64,000 nucleotides of DNA from Cadophora sp. MPI-SDFR-AT-0126 (GCA_020747065.1 JAGMVK010000014.1:124001-188000), one strand, 5' to 3'; positions 20,490 to 33,244 are shown, numbered from the stretch's first letter. The notes: generated from the sequence alone by a model not told the origin. Numbers and translations: made by a program.

Positions 20490-21791
20490 TCACAAGTAAT
20501 CTCGCTCAAACTCAGCATCAAGATGTACCGGCACCCGTTCCTCCTGCGAATGGTGGCGATCTCGGTCCTTATTTTGATTCTGCACGAGTTGCAAGAGTAA
20601 CTTGTTGTTCTGCGATACGATCAACTCGATTTTGTCGACCTTGTTCTCGAGAGCTCGTAATCGTGCATCGTTGCCCATGATGTCTTTCCAGTCTTCCTTC
20701 GTCAGAGCGCCTTCTACTACAACTCTTCGAGGCGGCTCGGGTGGGTGGGCTAGGGCATATTGCTGGGCTTCCCATTGCTGCTGCTCGAGTTGGGCTTGTA
20801 GTTCGCGGGTTAGAGCGCGCTCGTTTCCTCTTTTCCGTTTGTGAGGTCGGTGGCCGTTCATTTCTTGCTCTCCATTGGCTACGACCATCTCTTGGTTCTC
20901 TTGAGCATATGGATGTGGGTGTTGTTGTTGCTGCTGCTGATATTGGGGAGGTGGGGGGCCGTGCTGGAGGTGTTGTGGTTGTGTGTGCTGCGGGGGTGGT
21001 TGACTCTGTGTAGGATGTTCAATTTGAGCCAATTGTGGAGGAGGAGGTTGGGGTCCGGGGTATGCACTCTGTTCTGAAGGATTCTGAGCACTTGCCAGTG
21101 CCTCGGCCGCAATTGCTTGTCTCCTGGCCTCTTTCCTTGCTTCTTCAACCTTCCTCCTTGCGTCCACTTGTCTCATTCTCTCGGCCTCATTCTCTCCATC
21201 TTCAACTTTCAAAAATTCCATCCATTGGTCCAGTCTATCGTTCAGCTCGCCCCCAGGCTTCTGCGGAATTACACCAGCCTCCCAATCCGCTATCTGCCTT
21301 CTCCTAGCCTCTACTAGTCTTCCCACCGTAGCACTCATCTGAGCCAGAACCTTTCCAGTATCCCTCTGGAACGCTGTGTTTACACCAGTCCAAAACTGAG
21401 CTTTAGTTACCTCCTTGAAATTGCCTCTCTGCTCGTAGCAATGGGTCAACATGAGTATGTGGTCACGCTCTTCCAGATTTTGTCGTGGTTTGCGCGAACT
21501 GCTTCCAGCAGACGAAACAACCGAGCTTTCACGCATTTCGCGGGCGGGAGTCATAAGTGAGCGCGGGATAGGTGGAGGGTTCATGCGGATTTCTGAGGTA
21601 GGGGTCGAGGCAGGAGTTTCGTGCTGTTGGCTGTCCGGTGGTTGTTGACCTTGTTGGCTATCAGGGCGAGCATGACTGCTCGAGGGTGTTGATGGTGGTA
21701 GTATGGGGGTTGGCTGGCGATTGACTGTTGGCGCCATTGCTGGGACGAGCTTGAATGTGTGGAAAGCCGATGGCATGGGTTCATTCAGCAT
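20490..21791 (-). CDS. Myb/SANT-like DNA-binding protein, Gln-rich
   Basis: About 433 residues from the ATG at 21791. Alternative in-frame starts exist at 21926 (sequence reads like leader) and at 21738 (MAPTV, strongest context). Residues about 105-170 (LEERDHILMLTHCYEQRG, FWTGVNTAFQRDTGK, VGRLVEARRRQI) form a compact helical domain of the trihelix/Myb-SANT kind found in fungal nuclear proteins. A Glu/Arg-rich helix follows (about 200-232), then a Pro/Gln-rich region with a polyglutamine run, a basic nuclear signal (HKRKRG) and a C-terminal coiled coil (LRALENKVDKIELIV). This is the architecture of a DNA-binding regulator that may oligomerise. Targets are unknown. CAG/CAA runs may vary between strains. 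Confidence 0.75.
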   Translation of the reverse strand: MLNEPMPSAFHTFKLVPAMAPTVNRQPTPILPPSTPSSSHARPDSQQGQQPPDSQQHETPASTPTSEIRMNPPPIPRSLMTPAREMRESSVVSSAGSSSRKPRQNLEERDHILMLTHCYEQRGNFKEVTKAQFWTGVNTAFQRDTGKVLAQMSATVGRLVEARRRQIADWEAGVIPQKPGGELNDRLDQWMEFLKVEDGENEAERMRQVDARRKVEEARKEARRQAIAAEALASAQNPSEQSAYPGPQPPPPQLAQIEHPTQSQPPPQHTQPQHLQHGPPPPQYQQQQQQHPHPYAQENQEMVVANGEQEMNGHRPHKRKRGNERALTRELQAQLEQQQWEAQQYALAHPPEPPRRVVVEGALTKEDWKDIMGNDARLRALENKVDKIELIVSQNNKLLLQLVQNQNKDRDRHHSQEERVPVHLDAEFERDYL

Positions 21792-22680
21792 TAAATTGAG
21801 GTTGTAAATTGCAGAACTGAGACGAGATGTCCGCCAGTCTGTTCTACTATTTCGACATTTTGGGGGGCGCCAAGCCGCTAACCAATTAAGGTTGAGAAGG
21901 TCCGAGCAAAGAAGACTGTTGGTCAAAGTTCAATGTGAATTGATCTTTCTTACCATGATTCTGAAAACATATAAGATTCTTTACTTCATCGTTTACAGAC
22001 ACCGTAGAGATCTAGATTGAAACAATCAAAACCACGAGTTGCTCAAAATAAGGACATAAGACTTGGTTGGTCTTCAGATACTGTAATCCGGCTGGGTGAT
22101 GAAGGGGGACAAGCTTGACGACTCCATGAATAAAAACACCACGAATCATGTTCTGTGAATCCAGAAGGTCCGATGTTATAATTGTAGCAGCCATAATTCA
22201 TCAAGGACGGATTATCCAATGTCTATGATAGTCTGACCGATGTCTAAATGGATCAAAAAAAGTGTTAGTAACCAGAGAAAAGAAGAGATAACCATGTGTC
22301 TGCACTCATGCGTAGTGTTTGTTACAGCTGCTGAAAACATTACCTTGACCTTGAATTTCATAGCAATAAAAGGATGAGCTCTGCACTCTAGAGAAGTATG
22401 ATGGCTGTATGCTTGCTTTCAATGCCGATCCAAACTTACTTCAGGTTTACTCAACCATACAGCTGCGTCAGTGCTTGATCACTCACGACTGCTGAGCTGC
22501 GATTATGAGATACACATAAATTCTCAATTCGCGCCATACAATGTATCCCAGTCATAAACTCATAGACCGTGTGCCCTCCAGAATTGGCACAATCGCTCCA
22601 CAATAGTTTGAGATATTGGCTGCGATGATGAGAGCTTTATGGGCGAAATATAATGACAGTCAGTACCAATGAACTGCTAT
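21792..22680. other. Spacer between Myb-like and ketopantoate-reductase-like genes
   Basis: No gene is supported. It should contain the Myb-like gene's promoter and 5' leader and the 3' region of the reductase gene. Both genes are on the minus strand. Confidence 0.4.
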
Positions 22681-23798
22681 TCAAAGTCTGCTGCTTCTGC
22701 TGTGCTCTCTCTTCTCTTCTGCTTTCCGTAGAAGTGCATACAACGTCTGAAGCCTAGGCATTTCGAACCCCTTCGCCCTCGCGATCCGTATAGGGTTCCC
22801 CAGAATGACCTCCAACTCCATCTTCTTGCCCTGTTCCCAATCTAGCAACATGCTAGGCTTACTGCCACTTGTGTTCTTTTGAGTGCTCTTCAAAATCGCT
22901 TCACTTGATGCGAATTCCTTTGGTAAAGGTGTCTCCAGAACTTTCTCTGCGGTAGCTAGCACTTCGTCCATGACCCCCTTCAAGTGAATGTACATCTCCG
23001 GATCCATTGACATCTCGTTGTTTGTCGAACCGCCGGACAGGACTGCTGATGGGTTCATGCTCGCGTTGATAGCAATTTTATGCCATCGAACCATCTGCAA
23101 CTTTGCATGAGAGTACTCCTCGGCATCCGCAATTCCCCCCGCTTTCAGTACCTGGACGAACTTCTGATTGCTCTCGTGTGCCCTCTTTCCCAACCCATCA
23201 CTTATGTCTCCATTGGATTCAGATAGGTAGGGCCCGATACTGATTCGTGTCCACCGATTGTGCTTGATGACTCCTGGAGATGTCTGCGCGGCACTGGCAA
23301 TGGTGACTGCGCTGAGAATTGGCGTAGATGGAAATCGTTTCGCATAATGAAGCTCGACTCCGAGTCCATTCTGAATCAAGACTATTGACGTGCGCCCATC
23401 CTCTACCAGCCCCGATAGGATACCCGAGTCATCTTCTGCGAGAGCCTTCGTGCTTATGACAACAAAGTCCCAGCTGAGCTTCGAATCTGCGGCTTCCTTT
23501 GGACTCGCAAAGGTTCTGTATGGGACGAACGTCTGTGTACCGTATTTGGGAGAAGATACTTGGAACCCCTTTTCATGCACGGCTTTGTAATTCGAGCGAC
23601 AAACGACGGATACTTGGGTGTCTGGAACTTGGGCAAGTCGACTGAGCAAGTCAGCTCCTGATCCTTTAAGCAGGCGCAAGCCCCCACCTGAATAGATTGG
23701 ATGTTGTAGCTGGTAAGGGAAGAAGGGATGCAGATGACATACCTGGCATAGAAAGCCCCTATGGCTCCAGCACCTAGTATCAGAATACTGACCGTCAT
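22681..23798 (-). CDS. Ketopantoate reductase family (ApbA/PanE) oxidoreductase
   Basis: NADP-dependent 2-dehydropantoate 2-reductase family protein. Exon 1 (complement of 23743-23798) ends in the Rossmann strand and exon 2 (22681-23641) continues it, joining as FYA-SRLAQVP with an intron of 101 bp, for 338 residues. The dinucleotide motif GAGAIG is at residues 9-14. The C-terminal ApbA_C domain contains the characteristic WHKIAINASMNP, with the conserved Lys and Asn. Family members make pantoate for coenzyme A, but ascomycetes carry several paralogues with unassigned substrates, so the precise reaction is not certain. An earlier in-frame ATG (23846) would add 16 residues. Its upstream side faces the degraded region after only about 100-200 bp, so its promoter is squeezed. 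Confidence 0.87.
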
Positions 23799-23896
23799 CC
23801 TCAGGTCATTGAACAGTCCTGCTCTGTCTGTCGTGTCGTCGTGCAAGGCACTGTACAGTCGAGCCCATGCCTGTTGGCCAAGAGTTCAGAAATGTG

Positions 23897-24021
23897 CGCC
23901 CTCGCGCTCCGCTCACCCCCAGCACCCGCCAGTCGCGCGAGCGGGGGTGGGCTGGGTGAGCGGAGCTGCTTTTAGCTCTCGGGCTACGTGAGTAGGAGGG
24001 AGCCTGATTAGGGGAGGGCGC
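23897..24021. repeat. GC-rich nested inverted repeat at the edge of the AT-rich region
   Basis: GCTCCGCTCACCC (23906-23918) is exactly complementary to GGGTGAGCGGAGC (23954-23966), and the stem continues imperfectly inward. Outside it, GCGCCCTC (23897-23904) pairs with GAGGGCGC (24014-24021). The whole is strongly GC-rich against an AT-rich right flank. It may be the tip of a transposon that escaped mutation, or a structural boundary; neither is proven. Confidence 0.6.
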
Positions 24022-24456
24022 TACGGGGGTAGATAATGTTTAGTAATTAGCTGGAGTTTATATATAGGATTTTAAAGGGGGACTATAGAAGGCTATGTAA
24101 AGGCCGCGTGTCCTGTTTAGGTATAGTCGCTAAGTTATATAGTATACTTTAGACAATATATAAGTTGCTACTTATACGAGCTCGAGTGCTTTCTATTAGT
24201 AATACTAATCTGCTGTATTACTAAATTTCTGGACTTAAATAGGACGATACATAGACTAGAATTATACTTTTTCTATAATATGAAAGTAGATACTATGTTT
24301 AGTTATAGATAGAGGCACCAAGATATATAGGAAGGATAGTTAAGCCCTTAGTAGTAGATAGGTATTATCTAGTAAGGCATACTTATATTAATAGTAAAGT
24401 TGCGCAGGACTAGGCTTTTAGTTAGTGAAATACTAAATAGCTTATTCTATATGTAA
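23991..24456. other. Start of RIP-degraded DNA
   Basis: Composition changes abruptly to AT-rich sequence full of TA, with stops in all frames. Nothing else is recognised in this segment. Confidence 0.6.
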
Positions 24457-24480
24457 TAGCCCCTCTACTAAAAATAGTAA

Positions 24481-24668
24481 TCTTCTTAAATAGCAGCCTT
24501 TTATTAGATAGTAGCTCTTTGTTAAATAATCCCCTTTATTAGATAGTAGCTCTCTGTTAGATAACTGCCCTTTGTCAGATAGTAGCCTTTTATTAGATAG
24601 CTACTCTTTATTAGATAGCAGCCCTCTATTAAATAGCAGCCCTCTATTAGATAGCAGCTTACTAAACT
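24481..24668. repeat. 18-bp tandem array, left terminal
   Basis: About ten imperfect copies of an 18-bp unit; differences between copies are nearly all transitions. It is inverted relative to the array at 29870-30071. Confidence 0.8.
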
Positions 24669-25132
24669 TACTTATAAGGACTATAGAATAGCCCTTAGGC
24701 TAAAGTATAGTTAATATATTAATTAAAATACTTTCTGTATATCTCTAAAACTACTATTAGAGGGTACTAAGAGGAGTTAAGTAAGCTTTAGCTGAAATCT
24801 CTTAACTAAAAGAAATTACTATAGAACGAATCTTCTTAGATTATAGCGGATAGTTAGTTTAGTATATACTTTATTATTTGAAAAAGAATTTTAAAAGGAA
24901 ATTTAAATATAGTACTATTAAATCTTTTTATAGATTATTTATTAAAAGGTAAAAAGAAGTTATAAGAGCTATAGGCGGCTCTTAGTAAGACTATTCTGTT
25001 ACTACTATAATTAATAAATTATTTAAAAAGTATATCTATAAGTTACTTAATTATTACTACTCTATTTCTAATCACGGATTTATAATAGATTACTAGAAAT
25101 CCTAAAATATTACTAGAACTACAGTATTATTA

Positions 25133-25519
25133 GTTACTTCTTCTAGCTATATAATACCTCTACTTATTTTAAATAAGACTCAGATTATTTCTATTACAAT
25201 TCCTAAAAATCCCTTAAGTAATAATATTTAGATTAATATAAAGATTACTATAGTATCCTCTGTTACTTCTTTTAGTTATATAATACCTTTATCTATTTTA
25301 AATAAGACTTAGATTATTTCCACTATAATCCCCAAAAACCCCTTAAGTAATAATATTTAAGTTAATATAAAGATTACTATAATATCCTCTATTACTTCTT
25401 CTAGCTATATAATACCTCCGCCTGCTCTAAACGAGATTTAAATTATTCTTATAGTAATTCCCGAATCCTTCTTAAGTAACGATTAGTGATTCAAAGTATA
25501 TGACTATACCTTATAATAA
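25133..25519. repeat. Three tandem copies of a 129-bp unit
   Basis: Copies begin at 25133, 25262 and 25391 (GTTACTTCTTCTAGCTATAT and variants). The period of 129 is exactly 43 codons, and a plus-strand frame reads Ser/Thr/Pro/Asn-rich in each copy (SYIIPL, IPKNPLSNN), so the ancestor was probably a protein repeat of the element's ORF. Confidence 0.8.
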
Positions 25520-28500
25520 GGGATTACGGAAGTTTTTAATAAAGATATATACGATACTATTAGGATAGATACTATTTATAGTAATAGTATAACTCTCTTA
25601 AAAGGTATAGTAAGAATATCCTTTAATATATAAGTAATAGGAGATTATATAATAACTTTAGTTATACTCAAGAGTAAGGTAGAATATCTTATATAATCTT
25701 TATTTATAGATTACGTTAAGACTCTTATCTTCCTTAGCGGGACTAGAGCCTTTCTATACCTTATAGTTATTCTGAAAGGCATTAAAGCTAATGTTATTAT
25801 ATATGTCTTTAGCTGTGATATTTATATAGTAATTATAATAAGTTCTTTATAAGTAGGGGATTTAGTGAATAGAATTGAAATACTATAAGGTATATTAATA
25901 ATATTATTAGTTAGTTTTAGTAGTCCGGTTATTATAGAATTAATTTTAAAAGTATTTTACGCTATTAAGATAATAAAGAAAATATTTCGATAAAAGTATA
26001 ATCTATATATTACTTATATTAAAGTAATCTTTTCTTACTTAGCCTTTAGTAAAGTATATATTAACGCCTTTCTTAATAATTACTTTACCCTCTAATTCAA
26101 GGTAATTCTTCTTCTTACTATTCTCGTAAGAAGTAACGCTACTATATCCTATCTAATATACCTATTAACTACAGCTATTAATTAGTTTGGGTCTAGTAAT
26201 TTTATTAGTGTCTATAAATTTAATATTTATATTAAGAAATACTTAAGGCCTAAAAGACTAGTAGTCTATTAATTAAATCCTAATAGGAGATATTTTTAGC
26301 TTACTATTAAGGCGCAGTAAGATCTTCCCGAGTATACTATACAGAGATAATATTAAGTTCAAGAGATAGGTAGGATTATTTACGCTTTACAGGTAATTAT
26401 TATAGTTCTAATATAATATATTAGTAATTATATATAAAAGTAAAGTAGCAGATATTATAAATATATTAGAAGTTTATAAAGAGTTAATATACTATCTAAA
26501 GCCTTAAGAGGCGGAGTAGTGAATAAATATTAATATCGACCTTATAGGCTGTAGGAAGCGCGTAATTACTAGAACTAAGCGCAGGTAAATAAGAGCTATT
26601 AACGCCGGATTAAGCTAATTAGGTAGGAATACTTTATATACTATAGTAAGAGTATCTTTTAATAAAAGACTATAAATACTTAAGTTAGTGATTTATTTAC
26701 TAGACTTAAAGGTAGTAGGGCTCTAAACTATATAATTAATTAATAGTAGTATTTATAATATAAGCTAATTACCTACTAAAAGTTATAGTAGTATTCTTAC
26801 TTATTTATAATATATAGTTAAGCGTGCCTTGCCCTTATTATAAATACTATAAAGGGAACTTTAGTACTTAAGCACTATTACTTCTCTTAGGCTATAAATA
26901 ATACTTAAGAGAAGAAGAATTTGATTATATTATTATGTTTCTAATTTCATTACTTTCTTTTTATACTTAAATAGCACTAGCCTCTTTGTAAAGGCAGGGT
27001 AATACGTACCCGTCTTAGCTAGTTCTTATTAAGCCTACTTATAACCTTTATAGACTAAGTAGCTCTATATTCCTAGGATAATTAGTATAATCCTATCTAT
27101 AATAATATTCTTAATTAATTACTACTTAAATATATCCTTTTTAATTGTTTTAAGATAAAATATATTATTTAATAGAGTAATACTAAAGGAAACTAGTAGT
27201 AAGGGAAAAATACTTTTAATTTTCAACTAGGAACTTACTCTTAACTAGTTAAGATGAAAGTTAGATTATTTATACCTTATCCTAATGCTTACTTATTGTT
27301 TCGAATTAAAATTGTATTAATCTAGCTAAATCTATTCTACTTCTAAGTTACTTTTAGTTCTAGATAACTTAGGATAAATAGGGGAGTCCTTTATTAATAA
27401 TATAAGTACTTATCTTAACTAAGTTATAAAGAAATTAAAGATAAAAAGAGGATTCATATAGATCTAAAGCCCCTTTTTAACTATCGTATTTCTTAATATA
27501 GTATCTATTACTATTCTCGTAAGTATATTAATCCGCTAAGTTTATACCTTAATAAAATCTAGTAAACTTATATCTTCTTTACTAATTTCAGTAAAGTATA
27601 AAAAGTAATAAGTACTAAGATTTAATTCTAATATTAAGATATATAACTAAAGTATAATTAATACCAAGGAATTATTTAATAAGCTAAATATAGTAAGGAT
27701 CTTATTATTTCACGGGACTTTATATAAAAACACCTGAACTAGCTTATATACTTCTAAGTAAAATACACTAGAATAGAAAGTAATAAATTCTTTCTATTAT
27801 ACCTCTACTAGTATCTAATCCTTATCTGTAGTTATCACACTTAACTTCTATTTAGTTTTATTATTAAGTATAACTATCTTCTCTTTAGTATATTTAGCTA
27901 GTGTTACTACTTTCTTTATTCTTATTATCTTAAGAACTTTTCCATAATTTACTCTATTCTTTAGTCTATATATTTAATATTAATTAGAAATTATATTAGA
28001 AGGATCCTAGGCAAGCAGCTATTTATTAAGTATAGTAAAGAGAAATTAGTGTATTTTCTTATTATCTTATATAATCCAAAATTTCCTTAGTAATAAAAGA
28101 ATTATATATTTAAAGACTATTTACTTATTTTTAAGCTTTATAAATTCTAAGATTATATAAAAATTCACTTAGTATAAACTATTTATAAACTAATTAGTAT
28201 TTATATTAGAAGATAAAAGTCGGTAATAATATAGTAAGGCCCTTAAGGTTAATATAAGCTACTCTATTAACTAAGATTATTAAATATCTTTAATTAGGCG
28301 TTAATATAGTACTTATGAATTATTTAATACTACCTATTTATATAAGACTTAATTAGCTATTAGTATACTTAAACTCTAATAAAGCACTATAAGAATATTA
28401 TTCTAAAGTATTTAGAGAGAAAGATATTTATAGTAGAAATACACTTTATCTCTTATTAGTATTATTTTAAATATTCTAGGAAATAATTACAATTATACTT

Positions 28501-29869
28501 CAATTATTATTATTTATTTGGAATTAAGTCTAGTTTTAATTTTTAATAGAATATCCTAAAGGAAGATTAGAATTACTTAAGTTTATAAGTATAAAAGCTT
28601 ATACTAAGTATTTATTTAAAAACCTAATTAGAAGATTAGCTCTTATTTATATACTTAGATCTTCTAGTATAAGGATAGTTTTATTAGGGAAGAGGATGGA
28701 CTTTAAGAGTATAATAAGTATCTACTATATGTTAAAACTCCTAAAAAACTTTGATACTTTAATACTAAAAACAGAAGTAATTATATTAGTATTCGCAGTA
28801 GCTATATATTATAAGTTAATTTTAAGTTACTATTTATCTTACTTTAAGCTAAGAAACTTAAATTAGTGTTAGAAAATTAATAATTTATGAAACTTTATAG
28901 TAAGTTAAGTATTCTTTATATTCTTATAATTAGTAATTGTTTTTATAAGGTAAAAAGGTAAGAGTTTCTTAAAATCTTCAAATAGCCTTATTTCATGCTT
29001 CTTAAGAAGAGCATAAATAGCTGGAGTATTATAATTATTATAGTAGTTTAGTATAAGGAATATAAGACTTTAGCTGAATTTTTTCTAGATCCGAATATTA
29101 GATTTCTATAAATAGTTAATAGTATTTTATATAAGAGGGAATAAGTATATGTATTAAGTCGCGCTACAGAATTACCCACTTAATCTATAATCGTTATTAC
29201 TTATAAGCGTTATACTAATAGATTAACTTGAGTCCTTAGGAATATCTAAAAAAGATTATATGAATAGTATCTTAAATAAATAGAGTATTAGTATTCTACG
29301 CTGCTATATATTTGCCTTGTACTAGTTCTTCACTATTTACTATAGTATTAATATATTTAAAACCGTTAGAGGAAAGCTATAGAAAGTATAAGAAATTAAT
29401 TATTACTCGGTATTTTTAGTATTTATAATAACTACTAATAATAAGTATTCCTAGTGCTAAGAGTATTTGATACTACTTATTAATCTTATACGCTAGTATA
29501 TTATAAAACCTTTATAGTTTATTACTTAGAGGTATTTTGCGAAGCTCGTCTATATTTAGGGCCTAAAAGTATTAGCTACTAGTTCTTAAGAGAGTTTATA
29601 AAGGCTTATCTCCTTAACTATAATTGTAATTATAACTATTATTTGCTTATTACTTAGGGCGGTAATACCTAAAATAGTAGTAAATAGGGTGGAATTAAAT
29701 ACTAGTATTTAGAATACCTTATTATATAACGTGAATAGTTAGGTAAATAATATAAACTCTTAGTAAAGTAGGTAGTAGGCGAGTTTCTTAAATAAAAATA
29801 AGGTAAATACTCGGTCCTAAAAGGGCTTAGTTATTTATATAGTTAATTAGGAGGGGTAGTTATTTTTAG

Positions 29870-30071
29870 GGAGCTATTTTCTGGAGGACTATTAACTAAT
29901 AGAGAGCTACTATCTAACAGAGGGCTATTATCTAATAGAGGGCTATTAATTAATAGATAGCTACTATCTAATAGAGGGCTATTATCTAATAGAGGACTAT
30001 TAACTAATAGATAGCTATTAACTAATAGATAGCTGTTAACTAACAGACAGCTATTATCTAATAGAGGGCTA
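29870..30071. repeat. 18-bp tandem array, right terminal
   Basis: About ten copies of ATAGAGGGCTATTATCTA and variants, the reverse complement of the left array. It ends at AGAGGGCTA. Confidence 0.8.
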
Positions 30072-31306
30072 GTCTTACCTACACCTTGTATTAATCTTAC
30101 CCTGATTTGAGTATATATTATAGCTATAAATCTTACTTTATACCCTATATGTTTTCTATATATAAGAGAACTGTAAGTAGCCCGGGGAGTACAGAATATC
30201 TATAAATTAAGCTGCGAATATATATTAAATTAAGAATAGATAAGCTATACTTAGAAAGTTATAGGTACTTATAGTTATTCCTACCCTTATAATCTAGTAT
30301 AAATTAGAGGTCCTACTCTACTTTAGCTCTAGCTAAAGGTATTATTTACTAACCGGTTCTTATGAACCCCTTAAAGTAGCTTATAGTTATATATAAATAC
30401 ATTTTTATACTACCTTATAATATTAAATCTCTTAAAGCTCTTAAGAACTTAAGTAGTATAAATATAAAGTAATAAATACTTAAAGAAATACTTGCTATTT
30501 ATATATTTTTATCTGCTCTCTAGAGTCTTTTAATTCCAGATCTATAGCTAAGATATCTAGTTCATATTTAGTAAGTGGAGAAGTAAGTAATTAATTAGCT
30601 TTAAGAAAGGAGAAAAAGCTGAAAATAGACTTACTACTATTAGAGACGAAGTTCTCTAAAGAGGTCAGGATAATTAAGAAATACTATGATATATTATAAT
30701 TGTCTAATGTAAATAGAGGCTACTTATTATGATCAAAGTGCCGGCTATTTAAGTACCTTATACTACCTTTAAATCCTATAATAACTTTTCTCTTATAACA
30801 CTAGAATCTATAGAACCTATAAGTATTCAGGAAGGAAAGAATATAAGAGGAAATATCTAATAACTATATTTACCTACTAAAGTAAGTAGATAGGAGATTA
30901 AGTAATAATCTATACTAGTGTAAGTAGATTATAAATTAGATAGGCTAATAGTAGACACTTAATATTAGATATATAAATACTATCTTTAGTAAAGTTAACT
31001 AGGAGTAAAAGAAGGAAGTAATAAGGCTCTAGGGCTACTAAATCTCTACTAGAGAAGTAATATTTATAGTTCTATATTAAATAGTATCTCTAAAGACTAT
31101 AGTAAGTTTATTAGCCTATTAAATAAGTAGAGACTTTAAGAATAATAAAGGTACTATTAGAAATAATAAGTAAGCTACCGCAGATAAGAGGAGTAGACTT
31201 CTTTAAGAATATTAAAATATCTTAAGAATAACTACTATGAAATATAGTAAGATAATTAATACGAATTAAGAGAAGTAGAGAGTAAGTATATACCTATATA
31301 TTCTCG
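30072..31306. other. RIP-degraded DNA, origin not recognised
   Basis: AT-rich with stops in all frames. No terminal repeats or readable domain found. Confidence 0.5.
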
Positions 31307-31433
31307 CTCCCTAATAGGGAGCGTAACTTAATTTAGTTAAGGATAAACTTAGTAAGGGAGTGAAACGTTCCTAAACGCTACTTATTTATAGCTAGCTAAA
31401 TAACTGAATTAAGCTACGCTCTCTACTAGGGAG
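31307..31433. mobile_element. 127-bp inverted-repeat element (MITE-like)
   Basis: About 33 bp at each end are inverted copies: left CTCCCTAATAGGGAGCGTAA then CTTAATTTAGTTA; right TAACTGAATTAAGC then TACGCTCTCTACTAGGGAG. The first 15 bases are themselves nearly palindromic (CTCCCTAATAGGGAG). The target duplication is unclear. It is non-coding and of a size typical of MITEs. Confidence 0.7.
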
Positions 31434-33244
31434 TAAGTAGGGACTTCTAAGAAACATATAAGAGCTCCTTAGCTTAGTATATAGTAATATGAGTAGGATT
31501 AGACTACTATTATACTAGTTCGGGGCTTACTACGCTAAGCTAGAAATATCTTGATTAGCTAGGACTACTTACTTACCTCTCTATAAAACAGTAGAAAGGA
31601 ATAAAGTATAAGCGCTACTAAATAATCCTGTTTAAGATATCTTATAAGGGGTTAATATAAGTAGATAGTAAATAGTATTTATTAAGTAACTTCATATTTT
31701 CTAGTTTTTATTGTATATCTACGTTACTTAGTAAGTAGTAGGAGTGCTTAATAATAAGAAGTCTTTTATATTAGCACAGATAGATCTGCGGTGCGAGTAT
31801 TACTATAGTATAGCCCAGGATAGTGCATTGAAGGGCCGTGGTATTAAGCTATAGCTATTTAACTAGCGGCTCTATACTACTAAACTCTAGGGTAAGCTTA
31901 ATATCTTAGGTGAAGTTAACTGCTCCCTATTAAGTAGCTAATATACTAGTAAGAGGGGAAGTGAAGCGGATATATTATTTTATACTCACCAAAGTAAGCT
32001 ATAAGTATCAGGTTAATACAGAGGCTTAATTAGTCTAATTACCTCTACTCTAAGATCGTGCCGCTTAGTATATTAAATAGAGATATCCTTAAAGTGTATA
32101 TACTAGTTGTAGAGGTAAAGATATCACACTAGAGCTTCTCTTATTTAGACTAGAATATCTAGGAAGCTTAAAGTAGCGAGCGGATAGTATAACTAACGCG
32201 GCTCGGATTACTGGCTTATATTCGTACTACATGAGGTGCTTAGCGTGCCGAGCTTATACACGAAGATATCTTGACTTACCTAGTTAAGAATAATAGTTTA
32301 TCTACTGCTAGGTTTAGATAGATCCTAGCTTAGAGGTCCCCGAAGTAATAGACTATAAGTAAAGTATAACCTTGATAGTAGCTAAATAGATATCACGTAA
32401 ATAAGTATTAATATATATAATCTGCTATACACTTATTATTATGCGAATAAGAAAGGTAATATTAAGTACGTGAATAATTGTTAAGGCTGAATTAAAGCTA
32501 GAATTCTTTTGTAGATAGAGGCTTATAAGCTCGCCCTTCCCTATAAGGCGAGAAGTTATATTCCCTGTAAGAAGTTTCCCCTCTTAATATACTAAATAAA
32601 GGAAGCGATATATCTAATAGACTCTTCAGAGGTGTCTATTATCTCTGTTCTATTCTGTATCTAGTCCTTGAGGAAGTAGACATTTCCTTTAATCTAATAA
32701 TAATAGAAAGCTATATAGAAATAGTTATTACTAAATCTATAAGTTATTAGATCTATTAACCTCTGAAAAGCTTTATAGCGCTGGCGTAGTATTAAAGGAA
32801 TCTTATTTAAAACCTTAATAAATCTCATAGAGAATTAGTTAACTTAATTTAGAGCAGAAAAGCTACTTATTATATATAATTATTTCTTGTCCTATATTAT
32901 TATATTCTTTCTAAATAGATTATTTATTATAGTAAATAATCTCCTACTAGAGTCTATTATAAAAAGAGCGGACTAAAGAAGGTAGTATAGTATTTGAGAT
33001 ATACTCTAGTAATTAGATCGGTTTTGAAGTATAAGATTAATATAAGAGCTTCACTTTACTAGAAGCTAAGTCTTAGAAGATAGCGAAGTACTAGTTAAAA
33101 TATTTTTCTTTATCAAATAGAATCAAGAAACCTATATTAGTCCTATAAATTTACTTGAATAAGGACATAGTAATAAAAGTATAAGGCGAGGCTAATTTAT
33201 AGACTAAGATATTCGACGCGAGTATACTCTTTTATAGATATTAC
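31434..33244. other. RIP-degraded DNA, origin not recognised
   Basis: AT-rich, with scattered less-mutated patches (for example around 31790-31850 and 32200-32260) that keep CG and GC dinucleotides. No domain could be read. Confidence 0.45.

Larger units (their letters stand above)
24457..30071. mobile_element. 5.6-kb degraded DNA element with inverted 18-bp repeat arrays at both ends
   Basis: Left end 24457-24668 and right end about 29870-30071 are arrays of the same 18-bp unit in opposite orientation (TTAGATAGCAGCCCTCTA at left; its complement form, ending AGAGGGCTA, at right). The element starts TAGCCCCTCT and ends AGAGGGCTA. A TA target duplication is possible but ambiguous. The interior is heavily RIP-mutated. 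A 129-bp tandem repeat lies at 25133-25519. Terminal inverted arrays of short repeats are known from several DNA transposon classes. I could not identify the transposase, so the class is open. Confidence 0.65.
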
